A stretch of DNA of 64,000 bases from the NCBI RefSeq assembly GCF_014196335.1, contig NZ_JACIDM010000002.1, positions 682,001 to 746,000 of the forward strand, written 5' to 3'. Positions 9,288 through 18,796 of this stretch are shown here, piece by piece (the first letter of the stretch is position 1; the number at the start of each line of letters is the position of its first letter). Source of the stretch: Brevundimonas lenta. Its GTDB lineage: Bacteria > Pseudomonadota > Alphaproteobacteria > Caulobacterales > Caulobacteraceae. The position numbers and the translations under genes were made by a program. Below the pieces are notes generated by a model. That model was not told the origin of the DNA. It searched no databases and saw nothing but the letters and a program-made list of their open reading frames with translations.

Positions 9288-10181
9288 TCACCTGCTCTCG
9301 AACCCGGCCAGCAGTTCGCAGAACCACCGCCCCGCCGTCAGGGAACCAAGGTCGCCGATTTCAAGCGACGGGTCGTATTCGGTCAGGTCGACGGCCTTCA
9401 CCTTCGGATGGGCGCCGATCACACGCGTGGCGTCGAAGAAGGCTTCGGCCGATACGCCGCCCGGGCGCGCGCCTGGCGAGGCGGGCCACTGGCTGCGGTC
9501 GATGACGTCGATGTCGAAGTCGACGTAGATGACGTCCGCAAGGGCCGAGAGCCGCGCGAGTTCCTCGGCCACCACGGCGGCCAGGCCCTGCTGGCGGCAT
9601 TCGCGGGCGGTGCGGACCGAGATGCCCGCCGCCTTCGCCTTGTCGTGGGCGCGCTTCGTGTTGGCGAAGGGCGCCAGGCCGACCTGGCTGATCCGCTTGC
9701 CGTCCATGCCGTCGTCCAGCAGCGCCTGGATCGGATTGCCGTTGGTCAGGCCCTGATCGGTGTCGCGCAGATCGAAATGGGCGTCGAGGGTCAGTACGCC
9801 GACCCGTTCAAGCCCCAGGGCGTGCACGCCCGGCCGGGTGATGGCGTTGCTGCCGCCGATCAGGACGGTCAGGCCACGCTTCGCCTGGGCCGCCACGGCG
9901 TCGCGGATCGGCTGGAAGGCGGCGGCGGGCGACAGGGCCTTCACCGCGACATCGCCGGCGTCGTGGACCAGGGTCGACAGCTCGCTGCCCGTCTCCACGT
10001 CATAGGTCGAGAAGCGCGGCAGGACGGCGCGAAACGCCTTCGGTCCAAGGTCGCAGCGACCCGGCGTCAGCGAGCGCTCGTTGACCCCGGCGCCGACGAT
10101 GGCGACCGGCGCGTCCGGACGGTTTCCGACCAGGTCGGCGATCGAGCGCCAGGACAGCGCTTCCGAAGGAGGGGTGCTCAT
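9288..10181 (-). CDS. hutG: Formimidoylglutamase, arginase fold
   Basis: A 297-residue enzyme, expected to hydrolyse N-formimidoyl-L-glutamate to glutamate and formamide. The frame is open 68 codons further upstream, but that stretch lies inside hutC; the ATG at 10181 sits 2 bp after the hutC stop, as expected for coupled genes. Two Mn motifs of the ureohydrolase fold are present: LTLDAHFDLRD and DFDIDVID. The first motif, usually GGDHS or GGGHE with a His ligand, reads IGGSNAITRPG, so that His is Asn or absent. No hutF is present nearby, which supports the one-step formamide route. Confidence 0.88.
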   Translation of the reverse strand: MSTPPSEALSWRSIADLVGNRPDAPVAIVGAGVNERSLTPGRCDLGPKAFRAVLPRFSTYDVETGSELSTLVHDAGDVAVKALSPAAAFQPIRDAVAAQAKRGLTVLIGGSNAITRPGVHALGLERVGVLTLDAHFDLRDTDQGLTNGNPIQALLDDGMDGKRISQVGLAPFANTKRAHDKAKAAGISVRTARECRQQGLAAVVAEELARLSALADVIYVDFDIDVIDRSQWPASPGARPGGVSAEAFFDATRVIGAHPKVKAVDLTEYDPSLEIGDLGSLTAGRWFCELLAGFESR

Positions 10182-10183
10182 GC

Positions 10184-10888
10184 TCAGGCTTTCGTCGGCT
10201 GGAAGCGGGCGACCAGATCGTAGGCGTCGCCGGGGAAGGTCTGGAAGGCCCAGGTCACGCCCTGCCCGTCGCGCCAGGTGCGGCGCTCCAGCCTCAGGCA
10301 TGCCGCGCCCGGCGGCAACAGCAGATGACGGGCCATGACGACGTCGGCGCCCACAGCCGAGATCCGGTGCTCGGCCTCGGTCCACGGCGTATGGGCCAGC
10401 AGCCAGCTGCCCGCGGGCTGGGCGGCGAAGTCAGCGGCTTCGGCCTCGGGCGCCGCGTCCAGCGAGATCACCCGCCGTTCGTGGGCGAAGGGCGCGCCGT
10501 CGGCGAGGTGGACGGTCTCCAGCTGGATCACCCGACCCGCCCCGGCCAGCCAGGCCTCGACATCTTCCGCGGGGCGCACCCGCCGCGCCAGCAGGCGATG
10601 CTCATAGGCGTGCCCCCGTCCCTCGACCTCGGTCTGGATGTCGGGGATGGCGACCAGGGCGGCCGAATGCAGCGGCGGATGGGCGACGATGGTCCCTGCC
10701 CTGCGGCGTCGCGTCACCAGACCGCGCGCAGCCAGGCCGGACATGGCCTTTGACGCCGTCATGCGGGCGCAGCCGTACTCGGCCATCAGCTCGCTCTCGG
10801 TCGGCAGGCGATGCCCCGGACGCCATTCGCCCGACAGGATGCGCCGCTCGATGTCGCTCTCGATGCGCCGGTGGATGACCATGTCCAT
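10184..10888 (-). CDS. hutC: Histidine utilization repressor, GntR/HutC family
   Basis: A 234-residue transcription repressor that should release DNA when urocanate accumulates. The N-terminal winged helix (about 5-70) has the GntR pattern RRILSGEWRPGHRLPTESELMAEYGCARMTASKAM, with the HTH in the second half. The C-terminal UTRA effector domain (about 90-230) includes HERRVISLD, LAHTPWTEAEHRISA and LLPPGAACLRLERRTW, the usual HutC end. It is the first gene of the leftward hut set and lies next to the palindrome at 10914-10929, so it should repress both directions and itself. Confidence 0.93.
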   Translation of the reverse strand: MDMVIHRRIESDIERRILSGEWRPGHRLPTESELMAEYGCARMTASKAMSGLAARGLVTRRRRAGTIVAHPPLHSAALVAIPDIQTEVEGRGHAYEHRLLARRVRPAEDVEAWLAGAGRVIQLETVHLADGAPFAHERRVISLDAAPEAEAADFAAQPAGSWLLAHTPWTEAEHRISAVGADVVMARHLLLPPGAACLRLERRTWRDGQGVTWAFQTFPGDAYDLVARFQPTKA

Positions 10889-10913
10889 GCCGAACTATCC
10901 CGCTTGCCTCGAC

Positions 10914-10929
10914 TTATGTCTAGACATAA
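10914..10929. promoter_or_regulatory. HutC operator, perfect 16-bp palindrome
   Basis: TTATGTCTAGACATAA is a perfect dyad in the only divergent intergenic space of the hut locus (10889-10969), 25 bp upstream of hutC and 40 bp upstream of hutU. GntR-family repressors bind short dyads of this size. One bound dimer could block both promoters. That HutC binds it is inferred from position and symmetry. Confidence 0.75.
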
Positions 10930-10969
10930 TGATGCCGCTCGCTGAACCGCATCCGTCGCGAGGTCCCTC

Positions 10970-12637
10970 ATGAGCACCACCCCCAACACACGCGTCGTCC
11001 GCAGCCCCCGCGGAACGGAAATGACCGCGAAGACCTGGGCCGCCGAGGCGGCGCTGCGCATGCTGATGAACAACCTCGACCCCGAGGTCGCCGAGCGTCC
11101 CGAGGACCTCGTCGTCTACGGCGGCATCGGCAAGGCGGCCCGCAACTGGCAGGCCTTCGATCGCATCGTCGAGGAGCTGCGCAAGCTGGAAGCCGACGAG
11201 ACCCTGCTGGTTCAGTCGGGCAAGCCGGTCGGCGTCTTCCGCACCCACGCCGACGCCCCGCGCGTGCTGATCGCCAACTCCAACCTGGTGCCCAAATGGG
11301 CGACCTGGGAGCATTTCAACGAGCTCGATCGCAAGGGTCTCATGATGTACGGCCAGATGACGGCCGGCTCGTGGATCTACATCGGCACCCAGGGCATCGT
11401 TCAGGGCACCTACGAGACCTTCATGGAGGCCGGGCGCCAGCACTACGGCGGCGACTGGTCGGGCAAATGGATCGTGACCGCCGGCCTCGGCGGCATGGGC
11501 GGGGCCCAGACCCTGGCGGCGACCATGGCGGGCGCCTCCTGCCTCGCGGTCGAGTGCCAGCGCAGCCGCATCGAGATGCGCCTGAAGACCCGCTACCTCG
11601 ACGTCATGGCCGAAACTCTCGACGAGGCCCTGGCCCTGATCGAGAAGGCCAATGCGGACAAAAAACCTATTTCTGTCGGCCTGTTGGGCAATGCGGCGGA
11701 TGTTCTGCCTGAACTGGTCAAGCGCGGCGTGCGGCCCGATCTGGTCACCGACCAGACCAGCGCCCACGACCTGATCAACGGCTACCTGCCCCAGGGCTGG
11801 ACCGTCGCCGAATGGGAGGACAAGCGCGTCTCCGACCCCGCCGCCGTCGAGGCCGCGGCCCGTCAGTCGTGCGCCGTCCACGTCCAGGCCATGCTCGATT
11901 TCCAGAAGATGGGCATCCCGGTCACCGACTACGGCAACAACATCCGCCAGGTCGCCTTCGACCAGGGCGTGGCCAACGCCTTCGACTTCCCCGGCTTCGT
12001 CCCGGCCTACATCCGCCCGCTGTTCTGCCGCGGCGTCGGCCCGTTCCGCTGGGCCTCGCTGACCGGCGATCCGGAGGACATCCGCAAGACCGACGCGGCG
12101 ATGAAAAAGCTGTTCCCGGACAACGCCGGCCTGCATCGCTGGCTGGACATGGCCGGCGAGCGCATCGCCTTCCAGGGCCTGCCCGCCCGCATCTGCTGGA
12201 TCGGCCTGGGCGATCGCCACCGCGCCGGCCTGATGTTCAATGAGATGGTCGCCTCGGGCGAACTGTCCGGCCCGATAGTCATCGGCCGCGACCACCTCGA
12301 CTCGGGTTCGGTCGCCAGCCCCAACCGCGAAACCGAGGCCATGATGGACGGCTCGGACGCCGTGTCGGACTGGCCGCTGCTGAACGCCCTGCTGAACACC
12401 GCCTCGGGCGCCAGCTGGGTGTCGCTGCACCACGGCGGCGGCGTCGGCATGGGCTACAGCCAACACTCGGGCGTGGTCATCGTCGCCGACGGCACGCCGG
12501 AAGCCGCGGCCCGCCTCGAGCGCGTGCTGTGGAACGACCCCGCCACCGGCGTCATGCGCCACGCCGACGCCGGCTATGAGATCGCGAAGGAGGCCGCGCG
12601 CGCGAACGGCCTCAACCTGCCGAGCATGGAAGACTGA
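10970..12637 (+). CDS. hutU: Urocanate hydratase
   Basis: A 555-residue NAD-dependent enzyme that adds water to urocanate to give 4-imidazolone-5-propanoate. Length and ends match the family closely. Visible conserved blocks are [15 protein letters not shown] at the start, [19 protein letters not shown], the NAD-binding GLGGMGGAQ (about 178-186), [15 protein letters not shown] around the active-site Cys, and [15 protein letters not shown]. It opens the plus-strand half of the hut locus and is followed after 2 bp by hutH. Confidence 0.97.
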   Translation: MSTTPNTRVVRSPRGTEMTAKTWAAEAALRMLMNNLDPEVAERPEDLVVYGGIGKAARNWQAFDRIVEELRKLEADETLLVQSGKPVGVFRTHADAPRVLIANSNLVPKWATWEHFNELDRKGLMMYGQMTAGSWIYIGTQGIVQGTYETFMEAGRQHYGGDWSGKWIVTAGLGGMGGAQTLAATMAGASCLAVECQRSRIEMRLKTRYLDVMAETLDEALALIEKANADKKPISVGLLGNAADVLPELVKRGVRPDLVTDQTSAHDLINGYLPQGWTVAEWEDKRVSDPAAVEAAARQSCAVHVQAMLDFQKMGIPVTDYGNNIRQVAFDQGVANAFDFPGFVPAYIRPLFCRGVGPFRWASLTGDPEDIRKTDAAMKKLFPDNAGLHRWLDMAGERIAFQGLPARICWIGLGDRHRAGLMFNEMVASGELSGPIVIGRDHLDSGSVASPNRETEAMMDGSDAVSDWPLLNALLNTASGASWVSLHHGGGVGMGYSQHSGVVIVADGTPEAAARLERVLWNDPATGVMRHADAGYEIAKEAARANGLNLPSMED

Positions 12638-12639
12638 AG

Positions 12640-14169
12640 ATGACCACGATCACCATCGGGGCCGCCCCGCTCACGCTCGCCCAGCTGCGCGCCGTTCTTG
12701 AAGGACCGGTCACCGTCTCCCTGACCGAGGCCGCCTGGGCCAATGTCGAGAAGGGCGCCGCCGTCGTCGCCGCCATCCTCGCCGAGGGCCGCACGGTCTA
12801 TGGCATCAACACCGGCTTCGGCCTGCTGGCCAACACCAGCATTGCGCCGGAAGACCTTGAAACCCTTCAGAAGAACCTGGTGCTCAGCCACGCCTGCGGC
12901 GTCGGCGCTCTGCTGTCCGAGGACGTCACCCGCCTGCTGATGGTGCTGAAGATCGCCTCGCTGTCGAAGGGCGCCTCGGGCATCCGCCGCGAGACGCTGG
13001 AGACGCTGATCGCGCTGGTGAATAACGAAGTCCTGCCGTGCATCCCGTCCAAGGGTTCGGTCGGGGCCTCGGGCGATCTGGCCCCGCTGGCGCACATGTC
13101 CTGCGTCCTGATCGGCGTCGGCGAGGCCCGGGCGAAGGGTGAGACGCTGGCCGCCGAGGCCGCGCTGGCCGGGATCGGCCTGAAGCCGCTGGTGCTGGGG
13201 CCCAAGGAAGGCCTCGCCCTGCTGAACGGCACCCAGTGCTCGACGGCGCTGGCCCTGGCCGGCCTGTTCGCGAGCGAGGCCGTGTTCGCCGCCGCCGTCG
13301 CCGCCGGCGCCCTGTCGGTGGACGCGCTGAAAGGCTCCGACGCCCCGTTCGACCACCGCATCCACGCCCTGCGCGGCCAGCCCGGCCAGATCGATGTCGC
13401 CGCCCGCCTGCGCGGCCTGATCGCCGGGTCCGCGATCCGCGAGAGCCACCGCGAGGACTGCGCCAAGGTGCAGGACCCCTACTCCCTGCGCTGCCAGCCG
13501 CAGGTCATGGGCGCGACCCTGGACGTGCTGCGCAACGCCGCCGCGACGCTGGAGCGCGAAGCCAACGCCGTGACCGACAATCCGCTGGTCTTCATCGACG
13601 ACGGCGATGTCATCTCGGGCGGCAACTTCCACGCCGAACCCGTTGCTTATGCAGCAGATCAGATCGCCATGACCCTGTGCGAGATCGGCAATATCTCCGA
13701 GCGCCGCACCTCGATCCTGGTCGACCCGAAGATGAGCGAGCTGCCCGCCTTCCTCGTGAAGGAGAGCGGTCTGAACTCCGGCTTCATGATCGCCCAGGTG
13801 ACCGCCGCCGCCCTCGTCGCCGAAAACCGGATGGTGGCCCATCCGTGCGTCATCGACACTGTGCCGACCAGCGCCAACCAGGAAGACCACGTCTCCATGG
13901 CCACCCACGGCGCCCGCCGTCTGCTGGACATGGCCGAGAACACGGCCGCCGTGGTCGGCATCGAACTGCTGGCCGCCGCCCAGGGGATAGAGTTCCACCG
14001 CCCGATGAAGACCTCGGACGATCTGGAGAAGGTCTTCGCCATCGTGCGCGAGGCCGCCGCCCCCTACACTTCGGACCACTATTTCGCGCCGGACATCGAG
14101 AAGGCCACGGCTGGCGTGCGCGCCGGGCGGTATCGGGCGTTCGCGAAGGATCTTCTGCCCTCGGCCTGA
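12640..14169 (+). CDS. hutH: Histidine ammonia-lyase
   Basis: A 509-residue enzyme that removes ammonia from histidine to give trans-urocanate. The autocatalytic MIO cofactor forms from Ala143-Ser144-Gly145 in [16 protein letters not shown], and the catalytic Tyr lies in the VYGINTGFG loop (about 53-61). [14 protein letters not shown] and the later EDHVSM motif are also as in the family. It starts 2 bp after hutU and probably shares its transcript. The stop is 3 bp from the convergent fni stop, with no visible terminator in the gap. Confidence 0.97.
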   Translation: MTTITIGAAPLTLAQLRAVLEGPVTVSLTEAAWANVEKGAAVVAAILAEGRTVYGINTGFGLLANTSIAPEDLETLQKNLVLSHACGVGALLSEDVTRLLMVLKIASLSKGASGIRRETLETLIALVNNEVLPCIPSKGSVGASGDLAPLAHMSCVLIGVGEARAKGETLAAEAALAGIGLKPLVLGPKEGLALLNGTQCSTALALAGLFASEAVFAAAVAAGALSVDALKGSDAPFDHRIHALRGQPGQIDVAARLRGLIAGSAIRESHREDCAKVQDPYSLRCQPQVMGATLDVLRNAAATLEREANAVTDNPLVFIDDGDVISGGNFHAEPVAYAADQIAMTLCEIGNISERRTSILVDPKMSELPAFLVKESGLNSGFMIAQVTAAALVAENRMVAHPCVIDTVPTSANQEDHVSMATHGARRLLDMAENTAAVVGIELLAAAQGIEFHRPMKTSDDLEKVFAIVREAAAPYTSDHYFAPDIEKATAGVRAGRYRAFAKDLLPSA

Positions 14170-14172
14170 GGT

Positions 14173-15192
14173 TCAGCTCTGTAGCGGGGCCCGTCTCAGC
14201 GCCGTCAGATTGGCCGAGCCGGTGCAGAAGCAGACGGTGCGCAGCTGGCGGATGACGGTCTGGAAGTGGGCCACGACGGCTTCGGTCGAGACCGTGGCGG
14301 CGGTCAGCACGCCCGCCGCCTGACCGACCATGTCGGCGCCCAGCCGCAGGGCGCGGGCGACGTCGATGCCGTCGCGGACGCCGCCCGAACCGATGATCAG
14401 GGTGCGCGGACAGGCGGCGCGGGCCTCAACGATGGCGCGGGCCGTCGACAGGCCCCAGTCGCCGAAGGCCGAGGCGTGAACCTTGTCGAGCTCGCTTTCG
14501 GAGCGTTCGCCCTCGACCAGGGCCCAGTTGGAGCCTCCCGCGCCGGCGACGTCGATGGCGGCGACGCCCATGTCGGCCAGCCGCCGCGCGGTCGGGCCGG
14601 AGATGCCTGCGCCGGTCTCCTTGACCACCACAGGGGCATCGAGGGCCTTCACCAGCGCCTCCAGCGACGCGCCGACGCCCCACCAGTCGCGATCGCCCTC
14701 GGGCTGACAGGCTTCCTGGAGCGGGTTCAGGTGCACGACCAGGGCGTCGGCCGCGACCATGTCGATGATCCGCCGCGCCTCGTCGACGCCGAAGCCGCGG
14801 GTCAGCTGGGCGGCGCCGATATTGGCGAGGATCGGCGTGTCCGGCGCGCGCAGGCGCAGGGCCATGTCGAGGCCGGGCGCCCCGCCCTGCTCCAGCGCCG
14901 CGCGCTGCGAACCGACGGCGAGCGCTATGCCCAGATGCTGGGCCGCCTCGGCCAGGCGGGCGTTGATCGCTTCGGCCCGCGCCGGACCGCCGGTCATGGC
15001 GCTGATCAGCATCGGGGCCTTGAGCCGCCGGCCGAGGAAATCGGCGCCGAGATCGATCTTGCCGTAGTCCAGGTCCGGCAGCGCCTCGTGGACGAAGCGC
15101 ACCGCGTCGAAACCGCTGTCGAGGCCGTGCCGCGCCTTGCCCGCCAGGATCACATCCAGATGCTGGTCCTTGCGGGAGACAATGTCGGCCAT
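14173..15192 (-). CDS. fni: Type 2 isopentenyl-diphosphate delta-isomerase
   Basis: A 339-residue FMN- and NADPH-dependent isomerase interconverting IPP and DMAPP for isoprenoid synthesis. Its TIM-barrel signatures include SRKDQHLDV at the N-terminus, ISAMTGG, AVGSQRAAL, VHLNPLQEACQPEGD with the catalytic Gln, VVKETGAGIS and IGSGGVRDGIDVARAL near the flavin phosphate. It begins 7 bp after the stop of the upstream secreted PPC-like protein gene on the same strand, so the two may share a transcript. Confidence 0.95.
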   Translation of the reverse strand: MADIVSRKDQHLDVILAGKARHGLDSGFDAVRFVHEALPDLDYGKIDLGADFLGRRLKAPMLISAMTGGPARAEAINARLAEAAQHLGIALAVGSQRAALEQGGAPGLDMALRLRAPDTPILANIGAAQLTRGFGVDEARRIIDMVAADALVVHLNPLQEACQPEGDRDWWGVGASLEALVKALDAPVVVKETGAGISGPTARRLADMGVAAIDVAGAGGSNWALVEGERSESELDKVHASAFGDWGLSTARAIVEARAACPRTLIIGSGGVRDGIDVARALRLGADMVGQAAGVLTAATVSTEAVVAHFQTVIRQLRTVCFCTGSANLTALRRAPLQS

Positions 15193-15199
15193 CGCTGTC

Positions 15200-17032
15200 C
15201 TACGGTTGCTTCTCGACGATCAGGGCGTAGGCCCCGGTCTGGCCTTGCTGGAACGTGCCTGCGCGGATTTCGTACACGCCGTCCGACGGCGCGGTCCATT
15301 CGAGGCGGGCGTGGGTGTCCGACAGGCTGTCGTCGTCCGAGGCCAGCGCCTCGAACTCGCCCTCGTCCTTCTCGCGCCCGACGCTCAGGAAGCTGTCGAC
15401 CTCGTTGGAGACCATGATGATCACCAGCTTCTCGTCTTCCTTCAGCGTGACCCGGTAGGCGTCGTAGAAGCTGTTGTCGTCGGCGGCGGCGTCGGACTCG
15501 GTCAGGGTCCCGCGGGCGGTGGAGCCGACCAGCAGGCTGCCCGGACGGGGCTGAGGGCCGCGGTCGATGAGTTCCAGCGAGTAGAGGCCCTTGCCTTCAG
15601 ACGCCAGGGGCGAGGCGCGCAGCACGTACTGACCGCTTTCGGGCAGGGTGAAGTTCAGGCGCGAGTCCGTGCCCTCGCCGAGGCCGTCGTCGTCGGAGCC
15701 CAGGGCCGTGAACTCCGTTCCGACCCGGCCGACCTGCAGATAGGTGTCGAAATCGCCCGAGCGCATGATGGCCTGGACGCGCTGGCCCTCGACGCCGGTG
15801 AAGACGTAGCCGTCGAAGCCGCGGTCGTCGTTGTCGCGGCTGTCGGCCTCGGCGATCTCGCCCTGGACCAGACGGCCGAACGGGATGGCCACCGGCGGCT
15901 TCTCGGGCGCGACCTCGCTGACCGACAGCGAATAATCGCCGGTCGCCGTCGCGAAGGCCCGGGCCTCGATCACATAGGAGCCGTCGCGCGGCAGGGTGAA
16001 GATCAGGCGCGAGTCGGTGCCTTCGGGCCCGCCGTCATCGTCATTGGCGAGGCTGGTCCGGTTGTCGTCGAACAGCTCCAGGAAGGTGTCGAAGTCGTCC
16101 GAGCTCATGTCGATCCGGACACGCTGACCTTCACGGCCCGTGAAGCGGTAGGCGTCCGCCGGCATGCCGGCGGCGCTCTTGCCGTCGCCGTCGGTCAGTT
16201 CGCCCTCGACCGTGTCGCCGATTCGGATCGAGCGGGCGGCCACGGGCGCGGGGCCTTCCCCGAGCGACAGCGAATAGGCGCCGGCCGAAGCGGTGTTCAG
16301 CGCCGTGGCGCGGATCACGTAGTCGCCGCCGTCAGCGGCGGTGAAGACCAGACGGGAGTTCAGACCCGCGCCATCGCCGTCGTCATTGGTCTCCAGCTCC
16401 GTGAACACGTCGCCTTCCATCCGGCCGACGCGCAGCACGGGGTCGAAAGCCTCGCTGTCGAGCGAGATCGAAACGCGATCGCCCCGCCGGGCGGTGAAGG
16501 TCCAGGCATCGTACGGACGGCCGTCGTCGGCCTCGGCGTCGTCGGCGCCGAGTTCGCCCTGGACGGTCTGCCCGAGGCGAATCGACGACGGCTGTGGCGC
16601 GGCGGGCGCGGCGTCGCGCTGGGCGAGGCTGAGCGTATAGGCCCCGCCTTCCAGCCCCGACAGATTGCGGGCGCGCAGGATGTAGACGCCGTCGTGGTCG
16701 GCAGTGAAGCGCAGGCGCGAGTTGGTGCCGTCGCCCAGGCCGTCATCGTCGGTGGCGATCGGCTCGCCGTCGGCGGTTGTCAGAACCTCGAGCACCGTAT
16801 CGAAGGCGTCAGAGCGCATCACGGCTTCCAGCCGCTGCCCGGCCACGGCGCTGACGGCGTAGCTGTCGAAGCGCCAGGCGTTGTCGGCGGCCGTGGAATC
16901 ACCGTCGGCGATTTCGCCCTCGACGCTGTCTCCGACGGCGAGAGGCGTCGCCTCCTGGGCCAGAACGGGTCCCGCCGCTGCGGCGACAAGCGCCAGACTG
17001 CTGACGGCGGCGAGTACGGTCTGACGGCGCAT
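15200..17032 (-). CDS. Secreted protein with five PPC-like repeats
   Basis: A 610-residue exported protein. I start at ATG 17032, which follows AGGGGAT by 5-6 nt and gives a clean signal peptide (MRRQTVLAAVSSLALVAAAA, cleavage after VLA). The rest is five domains of about 110-115 residues. Each begins like GDSVEGEIADGD, has WRFDSYAVSAVAGQR and FDTVLEVL-type strands, then an acidic DDDG-L-GTNSRL loop, and ends GxYxLSL. This is the bacterial pre-peptidase C-terminal (PPC) beta-sandwich pattern, but no peptidase domain is attached. A role in binding calcium, sugars or protein at the envelope is inference. It is divergent from folD. Confidence 0.8.
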   Translation of the reverse strand: MRRQTVLAAVSSLALVAAAAGPVLAQEATPLAVGDSVEGEIADGDSTAADNAWRFDSYAVSAVAGQRLEAVMRSDAFDTVLEVLTTADGEPIATDDDGLGDGTNSRLRFTADHDGVYILRARNLSGLEGGAYTLSLAQRDAAPAAPQPSSIRLGQTVQGELGADDAEADDGRPYDAWTFTARRGDRVSISLDSEAFDPVLRVGRMEGDVFTELETNDDGDGAGLNSRLVFTAADGGDYVIRATALNTASAGAYSLSLGEGPAPVAARSIRIGDTVEGELTDGDGKSAAGMPADAYRFTGREGQRVRIDMSSDDFDTFLELFDDNRTSLANDDDGGPEGTDSRLIFTLPRDGSYVIEARAFATATGDYSLSVSEVAPEKPPVAIPFGRLVQGEIAEADSRDNDDRGFDGYVFTGVEGQRVQAIMRSGDFDTYLQVGRVGTEFTALGSDDDGLGEGTDSRLNFTLPESGQYVLRASPLASEGKGLYSLELIDRGPQPRPGSLLVGSTARGTLTESDAAADDNSFYDAYRVTLKEDEKLVIIMVSNEVDSFLSVGREKDEGEFEALASDDDSLSDTHARLEWTAPSDGVYEIRAGTFQQGQTGAYALIVEKQP

Positions 17033-17128
17033 GCGGATCCCCTGGAGTCGACAGGGATCATAGACGCCGAACCCCGCCCTCTGTAAATCGCGCGGACCGC
17101 ACGATTCCTGACGACCGGAGCCGAAACC

Positions 17129-18052
17129 ATGACGGCCGCCCCCCCACGCGCGACCATAATCGACGGCAAGGCCTTCGCCGCCGGCCTTGTAGACCGCGTC
17201 GCCGCCGCCTCCGGCCGGCTGGAAGCCGCCCACGGCGTGAAGCCGGGACTGGCGGTCGTGATCGTCGGCGAGGACCCTGCGAGCCAGATTTACGTGCGCA
17301 ACAAGGGCGAGACGACCCAGCGCGCCGGCATGCGGTCCGACACCCATCGACTGTCCGACAATACGAGCGAGGCCGAACTGCTGGCGCTGATCGCCGCCCT
17401 GAACGCCGACTCAGGCATTCACGGGATTCTGGTCCAGCTGCCCCTGCCCGCCCACATCGACAGCGCCGCCGTCCTGGCCGCGATCGATCCGGACAAGGAC
17501 GTGGACGGGTTCCACGTGGTCAACGTCGGCCGCCTGTCGGTCGGGGTTCCGGGCATGGTCCCGTGCACGCCGCTGGGCTGCCTGATGCTGCTGAAGGCCG
17601 AGTTGGGCGACCTGTCCGGCCTGAACGCCGTGGTCGTCGGCCGCTCGAACATCGTCGGCAAGCCGATGGCGCAACTGCTGCTCGGCGAAAGCTGCACCGT
17701 GACGATCGCCCATTCGCGCACCCGCGACCTGCCGTCCCTGTTCCGGACGGCCGATATTCTGGTGGCGGCGGTGGGTCGACCGGAGATGATCCGCGGCGAC
17801 TGGGTGAAGCCGGGTGCGACCGTGATCGACGTGGGCATCAACCGCGTGCCGTCCCGCGATCCGGTCAAGGCCGCCGAGGGCAAGACCCGCGTGGTCGGCG
17901 ATGTGGCCTTCGAGGAGGCCGCGGCCGTCGCCGGACGCATCACGCCGGTGCCGGGGGGGGTCGGTCCGATGACCATCGCCTGCCTGCTGGCCAACACCTA
18001 CACGGCCGCCTGCCGCGCCGCCGGAATCGAACCTGAACCGTTGGACGCTTGA
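17129..18052 (+). CDS. folD: Methylenetetrahydrofolate dehydrogenase/cyclohydrolase
   Basis: A 307-residue bifunctional enzyme converting 5,10-methylene-THF to 10-formyl-THF with NADP. It has the catalytic Lys region ([20 protein letters not shown]), the folate loop [19 protein letters not shown], the dinucleotide motif [11 protein letters not shown] (about 167-177) and the closing [11 protein letters not shown]. The start ATG at 17129 lies 96 bp from the divergent PPC gene start. A run of nine G bases falls within the PGGVGP codons. Confidence 0.96.
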   Translation: MTAAPPRATIIDGKAFAAGLVDRVAAASGRLEAAHGVKPGLAVVIVGEDPASQIYVRNKGETTQRAGMRSDTHRLSDNTSEAELLALIAALNADSGIHGILVQLPLPAHIDSAAVLAAIDPDKDVDGFHVVNVGRLSVGVPGMVPCTPLGCLMLLKAELGDLSGLNAVVVGRSNIVGKPMAQLLLGESCTVTIAHSRTRDLPSLFRTADILVAAVGRPEMIRGDWVKPGATVIDVGINRVPSRDPVKAAEGKTRVVGDVAFEEAAAVAGRITPVPGGVGPMTIACLLANTYTAACRAAGIEPEPLDA

Positions 18053-18103
18053 ACCGTTGGGCGTCCGCGCCCAATAGTCGGGTAACGCTGTCAGGAGACG
18101 TCC

Positions 18104-18796
18104 ATGATCCGGTTCTCGCCCCGCGCCGCGGCATTCGCCACCGTGCTTGTGATGACCCCCGCCGTCGCCGGCTGCGGGATCAACAGCATTCCCACCAAGG
18201 AAGAGGCCGCAAAGGCCCGCTGGGCCGACGTACAGTCGCAGTACCAGCGGCGCTCGGACCTGATTCCGAACCTGGTGCAGACCGTGCAGGGCGCGGCGAT
18301 CCAGGAACGCACCACCCTGACCGCCGTGGTCGAGGCCCGCGCCCGCGCCACCAGCGTGCAGGTCACCCCTGAAACGCTGAACGATCCTCAGGCCTTCCAA
18401 CGCTTCCAGGCCGCGCAGGGCGAGCTTTCCCAGGCCTTGTCCCGCCTGCTGATGGTGGTCGAGAACTATCCGCAGCTGCAGTCCAACCAGAATTTCCTCG
18501 CCCTGCAGTCGCAGCTGGAGGGGACCGAGAACCGCATCGCCGTGGCGCGCCGCGACTACAATGAGGCCGTTCGCGACTACAACACCTCGCTGCGGACCTT
18601 CCCGACGGTGATCTGGGCCAAGACGATCCACGGCGGCTCGCAGCCGATGCAGCTGTTCAGCGCCACCGAGGCCGCCCAGACCGCTCCGAACGTCAATTTC
18701 GACGCCCTGAACCCCGCTGCCCCCGGCGCTGCTCCGGGCGGGGTGGCCCCATCGGCCGCGCCCGGTTCCGCACCGCCGGCCGCGCCGGCCCAGTGA
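18104..18796 (+). CDS. lemA: LemA family lipoprotein
   Basis: A 230-residue envelope protein. The signal peptide ends in the lipobox AVAGC (Cys24), so it should be lipid-anchored. The LemA core follows: WADVQSQYQRRSDLIPNLVQTV, then a long helical bundle with ALSRLLMVVENYPQLQSNQNFLALQSQLEGTENRIAVARRDYNEAV. The tail is Ala/Pro-rich (about 200-230). LemA proteins are linked to TPM-domain partners in many bacteria; here the next two genes are TPM proteins and overlap each other, which argues for one functional unit. The exact function is unsettled. Confidence 0.92.
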   Translation: MIRFSPRAAAFATVLVMTPAVAGCGINSIPTKEEAAKARWADVQSQYQRRSDLIPNLVQTVQGAAIQERTTLTAVVEARARATSVQVTPETLNDPQAFQRFQAAQGELSQALSRLLMVVENYPQLQSNQNFLALQSQLEGTENRIAVARRDYNEAVRDYNTSLRTFPTVIWAKTIHGGSQPMQLFSATEAAQTAPNVNFDALNPAAPGAAPGGVAPSAAPGSAPPAAPAQ

